Origin: Companilactobacillus bobalius
Lineage (GTDB): Bacteria > Bacillota > Bacilli > Lactobacillales > Lactobacillaceae
Direction: 5' to 3'
DNA length: 64,000 bases
NCBI RefSeq assembly: GCF_009764355.1
Contig: NZ_LNUA01000076.1
Span: 169,657 to 233,656, forward strand
Part shown: positions 18,490 to 25,579 of the stretch, in pieces
Layout: the number at the start of each line of letters is the position of its first letter
How positions within the stretch are numbered: position 1 is the first letter of the stretch
Notes under the pieces: generated by a model
What the model saw: only the letters and a program-made list of their open reading frames with translations
Told to the model about the DNA's origin: nothing
Databases searched by the model: none
Position numbers and translations under genes: made by a program

Positions 18490-18684
18490 GTGCATATTCC
18501 AGTTAAAAGATCTAAAGATAATCAAATATTAGGTGGAGTCATTGCCGGATTTTGTGAGAATTTCGATTGGAATCCAGCAATTGGTCGAGTGTTGTATGTT
18601 ATTTTAGCCTTGACCCCAGGTTTCCCAGGAATCATTGTTTATTTAATACTTTGGATGATAATGGAAAAACCAGATATGAATTAA
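18490..18684 (+). CDS. PspC-domain small membrane protein (copy 2)
   Basis: A 64-residue paralog of the preceding gene with a GTG start and GGGGGAGAG upstream. The same layout is present: IPVKRSKDNQILGGVIAGF, FDWNPAIGRVLYVIL and IIVYLILWMIMEKPD. The pair likely comes from tandem duplication and may form hetero-oligomers in the membrane; that is inference. A terminator follows. Confidence 0.88.
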   Translation: MHIPVKRSKDNQILGGVIAGFCENFDWNPAIGRVLYVILALTPGFPGIIVYLILWMIMEKPDMN

Positions 18685-18688
18685 AAGA

Positions 18689-18737
18689 AAAGCTCAGTTT
18701 AGTAATCATCTGTGATGATCGCTTTACTGAGCCTTTT
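18689..18737. terminator. Bidirectional terminator between pspC pair and rpmA
   Basis: AAAGCTCAGTTTAGTAATCATC and GATGATCGCTTTACTGAGCCTTT form a long stem with A/T runs on both sides. Confidence 0.8.
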
Positions 18738-18746
18738 TATGTAAAA

Positions 18747-19019
18747 CTAATAAACGGAAACTTTCTTTTTATCCCTGCCAAGACGTTCAAACCTTACAAC
18801 ACCGGCTTTTAAAGCAAAAAGTGTATCATCACTGCCGCGGCCAACGTTAGTTCCGGGATGAATCTTGGTACCTCGTTGACGGTAGAGGATAGATCCAGCC
18901 TTTACTCTTTGACCATCAGCCCTTTTTGCTCCAAGTCTACGGCCAGCTGAATTACGGCCGTTGGTAGTAGAACCTCCACCTTTATGATGGGCAAAAAATT
19001 GTAAATTCATTTTTAACAT
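18747..19019 (-). CDS. rpmA: 50S ribosomal protein L27, stand-alone copy
   Basis: A 90-residue L27. The N-terminus [17 protein letters not shown] contains the Firmicute FFA|HHKG processing site cut by the Prp protease. The core ([54 protein letters not shown]) is clear. It differs from typical lactobacillus L27: NSAGRR replaces DSESKR, and the usual short tail after VSVY is missing. It is monocistronic with its own AGGAGAAA site, not in an rplU-prp-rpmA operon. It could be the only L27 or a second copy. Confidence 0.92.
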   Translation of the reverse strand: MLKMNLQFFAHHKGGGSTTNGRNSAGRRLGAKRADGQRVKAGSILYRQRGTKIHPGTNVGRGSDDTLFALKAGVVRFERLGRDKKKVSVY

Positions 19020-19037
19020 AATATTTCTCCTCGTATT

Positions 19038-19787
19038 TTAATAATCTCTTTGATTGGTAGAACGCAAAATCACTTCATTTATGCCAACGTTATCAGGAGT
19101 ATTGATGGCATAAATAACGGCATTTGCTACATCCTCAGCTTTTAGACCAGTTTCTTGTTCACTCTTTAAGACGTCGGCTTTTAACTTTTTATCACTAATG
19201 GTAGAAGCCAATCCAGTTTGAGAATGTCCGGGTGAAATCAAAGTTGATTTGATACCATTACCGACTTCTTCCACACGTAGACCTTCCATGATAGTTCGCA
19301 TAGCAAATTTGGTGCCAGAATAGACAGCAGAACCGGCTCCTACGAAATGACCTGCTACGGAATCAGTTGTGATAATGTGACCATTGTGTTGTTTTTCCAT
19401 GATTGGCAAAACATATTTAATGCCATATAGGGCACCTTTTAAATTAACATCAATCATTCTTTCCCATTCATTTGATTTACCATCTCGGAGTAGTGAGACG
19501 GGCATCAATCCGGCATTATTAAATAGAACATCAATTTTATGAAAATTGGTAATGGTGAAGTTAACTAAGTCTTTAATATCAGATTCTTGAGTAACATCGG
19601 TAACTTTATAAATGGCTTTAATTTTGAATTTTTTTGCCAACTCATTTGTAAGTTCTTGTAGTTTCGTTTCGTTTCTGGCTGCTAGAACTAGTTGTGCACC
19701 ATTCTCAGCCAATTTAGTGGCAGTGGCTTTTCCTATACCACTTGAAGCACCAGTAATAATAATAGTTTTACCTTGAATATTTTCCAT
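19038..19787 (-). CDS. Short-chain dehydrogenase/reductase
   Basis: A 249-residue SDR of the classical type. The NAD(P)-binding motif is TGASSGIGKATA (about 13-24), NNAG occurs at about 91, and the catalytic set is Ser in TTDSVAG and Tyr/Lys in YSGTKFA. A basic residue after the second strand (AARNETK) suggests NADP(H). Substrate unknown. It is divergent from an HxlR regulator 150 bases away, which often controls such oxidoreductases in response to electrophiles. Confidence 0.9.
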   Translation of the reverse strand: MENIQGKTIIITGASSGIGKATATKLAENGAQLVLAARNETKLQELTNELAKKFKIKAIYKVTDVTQESDIKDLVNFTITNFHKIDVLFNNAGLMPVSLLRDGKSNEWERMIDVNLKGALYGIKYVLPIMEKQHNGHIITTDSVAGHFVGAGSAVYSGTKFAMRTIMEGLRVEEVGNGIKSTLISPGHSQTGLASTISDKKLKADVLKSEQETGLKAEDVANAVIYAINTPDNVGINEVILRSTNQRDY

Positions 19788-19885
19788 AATTAATTATTTG
19801 AGACCTATAACCTTTCGATTGATATACTGTTAAGTTAGTAACGATATTTAATATCATAAATCATTGTCAAAATTATTCTAGAACG

Positions 19886-19917
19886 CACTTTAAAGTGGGT
19901 TATTTACCTGCAGGTAA
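19886..19917. promoter_or_regulatory. Candidate HxlR operators in the SDR-hxlR divergent region
   Basis: There are two palindromes: CACTTTAAAGTG at 19886-19897 (extendable as AACGCAC...GTGGGTT) and the perfect 14-base TTACCTGCAGGTAA at 19904-19917. The latter ends 21 bases before the hxlR start. Which one the regulator binds is not decided by the sequence. Confidence 0.5.
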
Positions 19918-19937
19918 GTGTTGAGGGAGGGAAAATT

Positions 19938-20324
19938 GTGGTAAAAAAAGAAAATGAATTTACCAATGGTGCTTTATTGGCGCTGAACGTGATGGGAAAT
20001 AAGTGGAAACCATTAATAATTTGTCATTTACTGGATGGACCTTTGCGAACGTTGGAATTACAGCGACGTGTAAAAGGTATATCTGCGAAGGTAATGGTTG
20101 AACAATTAAAACAGTTAGAAGCAGATAAAATTATTACTCGAAAAGTATTCAATGAGATACCTCCACATGTTGAGTATTCATTGACACCTGACGGTTATTC
20201 CTTGGCAAAGGTTCTAGGGTCAATGTCTTATTGGGGAGAACAACAGGCCCAACGTTTAAATGAGAACGGACAAAAGATTAAATTGGAATATACAGATCAT
20301 CAAAAATGGACAGATTCAAAATAA
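19938..20324 (+). CDS. HxlR-family winged-helix regulator
   Basis: A 128-residue DNA-binding protein with the HxlR pattern: NVMGNKWKPLIICHLLDGPL, ELQRRVKGISAKVMVEQLKQ and HVEYSLTPDGYSL. Many HxlR proteins have a redox-active Cys near the N-terminus; here that position reads NGALLAL and lacks Cys. The only Cys is in ICHLL, so any redox sensing would work differently. A GTG start at 19938 follows GGGAGGG. It likely controls the divergent SDR gene. Confidence 0.88.
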   Translation: MVKKENEFTNGALLALNVMGNKWKPLIICHLLDGPLRTLELQRRVKGISAKVMVEQLKQLEADKIITRKVFNEIPPHVEYSLTPDGYSLAKVLGSMSYWGEQQAQRLNENGQKIKLEYTDHQKWTDSK

Positions 20325-20333
20325 ATTTCTCCA

Positions 20334-20374
20334 TTAAAAAAAGGCCACTAATCCGTTTTAGGACTAGTGGTCTT
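20334..20374 (-). terminator. Terminator for the HAD phosphatase gene
   Basis: AAGGCCACTAATCC and GGACTAGTGGTCTT. The T run is on the minus-strand side. Confidence 0.8.
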
Positions 20375-20392
20375 CATGTTCATAAAATCTGA

Positions 20393-21193
20393 TTATTTTT
20401 CAAGGCTTAGTACGTCTGCAATGGTGTTGAGAACACCATCATGATCATTGTCGGTTACAGAAATCATGTCAGCTTCTGCTTGAATGTGTTTACCACTATT
20501 CTTCATGGCAACACCGATACCAGATTCTTGTAACATTTCCAAGTCATTACCGTTATCGCCAAAAGAAATGACATTTTCAGTAGAAATATTGTAGTAATCA
20601 CACAACTCCTTGATACCAGTGGCTTTGTTGATGTGAGCACTGATGATATCAATACTACCAAAGCCACTTACGGCGGCGTGAATACTGTCTCCATAATTAT
20701 CGTTAATATATTTGACTGTGGGGTCGAGTTCTTCATCGTCAATTCGAATATTCATTTTGAAAATTTTATCGTCGATGTCATTCATATTATCAAGTCGGAC
20801 AAGGTTATTGATGTAATAATCATTGGTCTGTGGGGAATCTGCATTGACGTAAGTTCCATTTTCACCGGAGAAACAAAGACTGATAATATTTAAGTTACTA
20901 TTCAATTCTTTATCAATATCAAATAATTCATCATTGTTCAAAGTGTCTTCGTAAATAGTTTTACCGTCAACTAGAATTTGAGCACCATTTTCAGCCACGA
21001 TAGCATCGATATTTTCAGTTTGTTGGAAAATCTGTTCGAGGTGACTATAACTATTACCACTGGCTACGGAAAATTTAATATTTTGTTGATGCAATTGGTT
21101 AATATAATTATTTAAGCGCTGGATATTGTATTCGTGATTAGAATCAAAAAGTGTTCCATCTATATCTGTTGCAATTAATTTTATATTCTTCAA
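20393..21193 (-). CDS. HAD-superfamily Cof-type phosphatase
   Basis: A 266-residue phosphatase. Motif I is IATDIDGTLFDSN (nucleophile Asp near residue 9), motif II VASGNS, the conserved Lys is in HINKATGIKEL, and motif IV is FGDNGNDLEML. A C2-type cap lies between motifs II and III. Cof-type enzymes act on sugar phosphates, FMN or pyridoxal phosphate; the substrate here cannot be told from sequence. It is a single gene with a terminator at 20334. Confidence 0.88.
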   Translation of the reverse strand: MKNIKLIATDIDGTLFDSNHEYNIQRLNNYINQLHQQNIKFSVASGNSYSHLEQIFQQTENIDAIVAENGAQILVDGKTIYEDTLNNDELFDIDKELNSNLNIISLCFSGENGTYVNADSPQTNDYYINNLVRLDNMNDIDDKIFKMNIRIDDEELDPTVKYINDNYGDSIHAAVSGFGSIDIISAHINKATGIKELCDYYNISTENVISFGDNGNDLEMLQESGIGVAMKNSGKHIQAEADMISVTDNDHDGVLNTIADVLSLEK

Positions 21194-21316
21194 ATTAAAT
21201 TCTCCTAAGTAAGTTTATTTATAATTTATTATAAACTAACTGAATATAAAAATAAAAATGCATCTATTTATTCAAACTTAATTGTAACTAGATACTGACT
21301 AATGTAACTGAAATAT

Positions 21317-21487
21317 GCCGTCGTCCGTAAAAAATCTGTGGGCCGCTGGAACGTGGTGGACGCGACTTCAAGCTAATAATTCCGCACTTTGTGCGAAATT
21401 ATGGATCTCGAAGTTCGGTCTCTTACTAACCTTGCTAAGCAAGCTAAGTAAAATTCACCACTGAGGGCCCACAGATTTTTTACTACC
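21317..21487 (+). repeat. Structured repeat family 1, copy 1
   Basis: An element of about 170 bases that folds as one long hairpin with two inner arms. The ends read GCCGTCGTCCGTAA and TTTACTACCGATTA. The outer variable stem is AAAAATCTGTGGGCC with GGCCCACAGATTTTT, followed by GCTGGAACG. The conserved core is GACTTCAAGCTAATAATTCC...GGATCTCGAAGTTC, and a variable arm TTACTAACCTTGC with GCAAGCTAAGTAA follows. It lies between the HAD gene and the minus-strand gene at 21671. Confidence 0.8.
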
Positions 21488-21522
21488 GATTAGTTCCTTG
21501 ATTCTAATATTAAGACATAGTT

Positions 21523-21577
21523 CCAAAAGAAAGACCTCCATCAAGAACTCATATACCTTGAGCGCTTGATGGAGGTC
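21523..21577 (-). terminator. Terminator for the gene at 21671-22450
   Basis: GACCTCCATCAAG (21533-21545) and CTTGATGGAGGTC (21565-21577) are perfect complements. On the minus strand TTTCTTTT follows. Confidence 0.75.
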
Positions 21578-21670
21578 ATTAAGTTTATAGCGATTACTTA
21601 GCAAAGTGAAAGGAACAACAAGAAGAAATTGGATATAAAGTAATACTTTTATCGTGAATAGATACATTAT

Positions 21671-22450
21671 TTAATTTGTTTTTTTATTTTGAGATTTATT
21701 AATTAAATCATTCATTCCATTATTCATTAGTTCATCTTCTTTTTGTCCAGTCAGATCATGAGTACCGTTATCGGTAGTTGGCGGTACCTCAGATTCTCGG
21801 CGGTATTTGCCATCGGAGTCTTGAAAGAAGGTACTCTTTTCAACATAAGTTGCACTCCAAGATTTTCCCTGAGTTCCGTTTACTCCTTTAGGAATTTTGG
21901 TAAGTCCCACTGCCATTTTTTCGCCAGCTCTAGGTAAGCGAGTAAACTCTAAGGTGATAATTTCATTAGGATCTTTATCATCAGAGGGTTTAAGGTTGTG
22001 GGCGGCTGCATCTTCTTTTCTAGTAATATTTCCACCCATGATTTCTATTGGAATGGTTTTATGCAGCTTTTTACTGTCACCTTTTAAAACTTTATCGACT
22101 CTCAAGCTCACAGTGGTATAAGGGAAGTTATCAGAAACATGACTTTTGAGTCCGACTACTTTACCAACAACCACTAATTCAGATTTGTTAATCAATTTTG
22201 GAAAAGTCGAAGGGTATTCACCAACAAAACATGATTCTCCACCTGCTTTTGTAATTTTGTGACTATAGAATGCATCGTTGATCTTTTTTGCTTCGGTTTT
22301 ACTTATTTTTTGGGGAGAAATGTTTTCTTTAACATTAGAAATCTTTTTTTCGTGAGTAATATTATTGGCCTTGTTGTTAATGTAATACGTAGTGAAACCG
22401 CCTAATAATAAAACTATTATAGCAACGATTAATGTTACTGTTTTCTTCAA
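21671..22450 (-). CDS. Membrane-anchored or secreted protein of unknown function
   Basis: A 259-residue protein. A TTG start follows AGGGG at eight bases. An N-terminal hydrophobic helix (about 5-25) is followed by a charged spacer. A beta-rich domain (about 80-190) contains ELVVVGKVVGLKSH, TTVSLRVDKVLKGDS and PIEIMGG, then LPRAGEKMAVGLTK. This reads like the 'exported VVVGKV...VLKG' domain seen in several Firmicute surface proteins, which I cannot assign to a named function. The C-terminus is polar and disordered. It stands alone. Confidence 0.65.
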   Translation of the reverse strand: MKKTVTLIVAIIVLLLGGFTTYYINNKANNITHEKKISNVKENISPQKISKTEAKKINDAFYSHKITKAGGESCFVGEYPSTFPKLINKSELVVVGKVVGLKSHVSDNFPYTTVSLRVDKVLKGDSKKLHKTIPIEIMGGNITRKEDAAAHNLKPSDDKDPNEIITLEFTRLPRAGEKMAVGLTKIPKGVNGTQGKSWSATYVEKSTFFQDSDGKYRRESEVPPTTDNGTHDLTGQKEDELMNNGMNDLINKSQNKKTN

Positions 22451-22700
22451 AATCAGTACCCCTCGTTTTTATTTTTGGATGTATCGCGGAATATTGAAAT
22501 CCATTTCGTCTTCAGATTAACTTATTTAAAAGGTCAACAGAAGTCAATGTTGGAAAATTTGATTAGATTTATATTATTTATTTAAATATATAGTCTGTAC
22601 TGTCAAGCATTAATTTTTGGTGCCAGATCGGCTATATATTTTTTATATAAATATATAAAGAAAGCTGCTGTTATACTCTTTGTGAAAAGAGGTCGGAGTC

Positions 22701-23633
22701 ATGAAAAAAATTATTATTGCAACTTTAACAGCATTGTTAACAATTTTGGGAACTAATAATTTGGTGTCGGCTGAAACAATTTATACTAGTATGCCAGATC
22801 AAAATGACGATTATTATCAACCATTCTATGATTCTTTGAAGAAATTTAATTATGATTTTTCACGAAAAATGAATAAAGGTGATTCTTTTTCTGTTTTGAA
22901 ATTCTATTATCCTGATATTTGGTTACGGGATGTTGCTCCGGTCATTACGACAAAGATGGTGAAATTTAAATATTCGCCTAGTTATTTAAAAAAGTGTGAT
23001 AGTAGATATTTGAATAATCGCTTTAAAAAATTTTTAAAAGGAAGATACAAATATAGTCAATCCAGCTTAGTTTTGGACGGTGGAAATGTTCAGTGGGATG
23101 GCGATCAAACTGTAGTACTGACCAAAAAAGTATTTCAGGATAATCCCGATTGGACCAAGACCGAAATAACTTCAGAATTGAAAGATAAATTAAAGGTGAG
23201 ACGAGTAGTCTACATTTCGACTGAACCTGGAGACGTTTTAGGACATAGCGATGGGATGGTAAAATTCATTAGTCCGAATAAAATGTTCATCAATGATTTC
23301 AGTTATGAACCTGGATTCTTACAAAAAATTGAACGACAGATAAAAAAACAGATTCCTGAAATGAAATTTATCGTGTTGCCGTCGGCCTATACGAGCAAGG
23401 GACAATACGACTCTAAGATAGCTTCGGCCAAGGGGTTATACATTAATATGCTGGAAACCGATCACACAATTTATTTTCCCATGTATGGACTTAAGCGGGA
23501 TCATTCGGTTCTAAAAATGGTTCAAGCTCAAACTAATAAACCAGTAGTTCCCGTCAAAGTAGGAAATATATCGGTGCTTGGTGGCTCACTTCACTGTTTA
23601 ACTTGGAATGTACCCAATAAATTTAAAAATTAG
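22701..23633 (+). CDS. Secreted agmatine deiminase / peptidylarginine deiminase-family protein
   Basis: A 310-residue protein with a cleavable signal peptide (about 1-24, ending LVSAET). The PAD/AgDI catalytic motifs are all present: WLRD (residues 74-77), LDGGN (125-129), GHSDG (181-185) and SLHCLTW with the nucleophile Cys299. These enzymes convert guanidino groups to ureido groups, releasing ammonia. Lactobacillus agmatine deiminases are cytoplasmic and about 360-370 residues; this one is exported and shorter. Substrate could be extracellular agmatine or arginine in peptides; not decided. AGAGGTCGGAGTC precedes the ATG. It is a single gene. Confidence 0.85.
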   Translation: MKKIIIATLTALLTILGTNNLVSAETIYTSMPDQNDDYYQPFYDSLKKFNYDFSRKMNKGDSFSVLKFYYPDIWLRDVAPVITTKMVKFKYSPSYLKKCDSRYLNNRFKKFLKGRYKYSQSSLVLDGGNVQWDGDQTVVLTKKVFQDNPDWTKTEITSELKDKLKVRRVVYISTEPGDVLGHSDGMVKFISPNKMFINDFSYEPGFLQKIERQIKKQIPEMKFIVLPSAYTSKGQYDSKIASAKGLYINMLETDHTIYFPMYGLKRDHSVLKMVQAQTNKPVVPVKVGNISVLGGSLHCLTWNVPNKFKN

Positions 23634-23753
23634 CTAGCGTAAGCATCGCTACTTTTTTCAAAACTTTTACTCCTCTCATTCCTTGTAGATAATTGTAGAG
23701 AAGTTCTATTTATTTTTTGTATACTTGTTTCAAATATTTCGGAAAATAAAAAC

Positions 23754-23803
23754 GGCATCCATTTAGAAACGTAAGAAACATACGCTTATTCTAAATAGAT
23801 GCC
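23754..23803. terminator. Bidirectional terminator
   Basis: GGCATCCATTTAGAA and TTCTAAATAGATGCC form the stem. The same CATCCATTTAGAA stem recurs in the terminator at 42790. Confidence 0.75.
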
Positions 23804-23836
23804 ATTATTTTTAATCAAACTTACGAAGAATATAAT

Positions 23837-24565
23837 TTACAGCAAAGGCAAGAACCAGTTAGCCCAGATCCAACTCAAAGGCATAATGATAACCATCGCG
23901 GGAATCATATCTGCTATTGGGAACATCTTGAGTTTTACCATTCTGAAACCAGTTGCCAGCATTAGAAAACCACCACAAGCTTTGAAATCAAGAATCATAT
24001 TTGGCGTTGTGAGTGGGAAAATGAAACGTGCTAGTAAGAATAAAATATAGAAGAGAATAAATTGTGGAATAGCAATAATAGAAACTACGTAACCTAAGTT
24101 GCAGGCAAAGATAGCAGCTGTAAAGAAGTCCAAAACAGATTTAGAAATCAAAATAGTTGTGTCACCAGTCATCCCATTATCCAAACTTCCGTAAATACCA
24201 GTACCGCTGGCACAGAAGAGTACAATCACGGTAACTAAAGTATTGACGAAATCTTCATGGGACATTTCTGTCTTAGAATTAGGGAATAATTTTGAAATAG
24301 GCTTCTGCATTTCAACAGCACCTTTATTGATCCATTGACCCAAATGCATCCACAAACCTATTCCAGTTCCGATTACTAAAGCAAAGATAACAGCAGGCAT
24401 ATATTTCATCGGTGCGATTGAATAGATACCCATTCCCATCGAACAAACACCGAAAATCAAGGTAATATCATTTTTGAATTGTTCACTAAATTTATCACCT
24501 AAGAACCCGCCAAGTAAGCCACCCAATAAGACTGAAGCAGCATTGATAATAACACCAGTTGGCAT
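23837..24565 (-). CDS. DUF554 (YqgA/YdfK) membrane protein
   Basis: A 242-residue integral membrane protein of about seven helices. It has the family N-terminus GVIINAASVLLGGLLGG, the GVCSMGMGI motif and CASGTGIYGSLDNGM. DUF554 proteins are widespread, and their transport substrate is not established. A divergent LysR regulator starts 115 bases away and may control it. Confidence 0.88.
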   Translation of the reverse strand: MPTGVIINAASVLLGGLLGGFLGDKFSEQFKNDITLIFGVCSMGMGIYSIAPMKYMPAVIFALVIGTGIGLWMHLGQWINKGAVEMQKPISKLFPNSKTEMSHEDFVNTLVTVIVLFCASGTGIYGSLDNGMTGDTTILISKSVLDFFTAAIFACNLGYVVSIIAIPQFILFYILFLLARFIFPLTTPNMILDFKACGGFLMLATGFRMVKLKMFPIADMIPAMVIIMPLSWIWANWFLPLL

Positions 24566-24680
24566 AGTCGTAATACCCCTTTCAAATACTTAACTATTTC
24601 CAACTTTAGGATTTAGTAGGGCAATGAACAATTCAAAAACTGTGATATAGTATTCTAAAATGGAATGGGAGGCATGAGGA

Positions 24681-25574
24681 ATGGATTTGCAAAAGCTCAA
24701 AATTTTTGTCGATTTGTCAAAAACACTGAATTATACTGATACGGCTGAGAATCTTTTTACCACTCAAGGCAATATTTCTAAACAGGTCATGGCATTAGAA
24801 AAGGAACTTGGTGTATCATTGTTCAAGCGTGCCCATCGCAAAATTGAAATGACGCAACAAGGCGAAATTGTTTTACCTTATGCGAAGAAGATTTTATTGG
24901 ACTATAACGAATTAAGTAATAAGTTAAACGACTTTCAGGCAGCTAAAAATTTGACAATTGAAATGCACACCATTCCAACAATGCCTAGTTATCAGAGTTT
25001 TACTTTAATAACACAATTTTTACAGAAACATCCTGAAGTGCATATGCAGCTACGAGAAGAGGAAAGCTACAATTTATTTACTTCATTGAAATCAGGTAAG
25101 TGTGAAATAATTTTTGCTCGAACTTTTGATTTTGATGATTCTGATTTAGAAAGAATTATCACTGAAGAGGACAAATTTGTAGCGGTTCTACCTAAAAAGC
25201 ATCCTTTGGCAAAATCGGAAAAACTCACTATTTCTCAGTTGAAGAATGATCCGTTTTTGATTTTAGGAAAATCGACTAACTTATATGATCCAGTTATAAA
25301 ACTTTGCCGTCAGGCTCACTTCACGCCAAGAATTGCGTATGAAGGAACCAGAGTCGATTTAATTATGCAGATGGTCCAAAACAATATGGGAATTTCCATT
25401 ATGATGCAAAAGACAGCTCAGAACTTTGACAGTGAAGAGTTCTCGATTGTTCCATTGACAACGAATATTGCTAATGAATTATGTTTTATCCGAGTTAAGG
25501 GTGAACATTCTAGTGCTAATAATCTCTTTTGGAAATATATCCAAACAAATTTAAAAGTTTTACAAGCTAAGTAG
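24681..25574 (+). CDS. LysR-family transcriptional regulator
   Basis: A 297-residue LysR protein. The winged helix-turn-helix is about 1-60 (KIFVDLSKTLNYTDTAENLF, then TTQGNISKQVMALEKELG). The effector-binding domain covers about 90-290 (PFLILGKSTNLYDPVIKLCR). GGCATGAGGA precedes the ATG. It is divergent from the DUF554 gene, the usual arrangement for a LysR protein and its target. It is followed five bases later by the helicase gene. Confidence 0.88.
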   Translation: MDLQKLKIFVDLSKTLNYTDTAENLFTTQGNISKQVMALEKELGVSLFKRAHRKIEMTQQGEIVLPYAKKILLDYNELSNKLNDFQAAKNLTIEMHTIPTMPSYQSFTLITQFLQKHPEVHMQLREEESYNLFTSLKSGKCEIIFARTFDFDDSDLERIITEEDKFVAVLPKKHPLAKSEKLTISQLKNDPFLILGKSTNLYDPVIKLCRQAHFTPRIAYEGTRVDLIMQMVQNNMGISIMMQKTAQNFDSEEFSIVPLTTNIANELCFIRVKGEHSSANNLFWKYIQTNLKVLQAK

Positions 25575-25579
25575 AAGTA

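Noticed and set aside
21455..21667. Open frame of 70 codons on the minus strand
   Set aside because: It lies across the structured repeat and the terminator hairpin of the gene upstream, has no ribosome site and no recognisable content.
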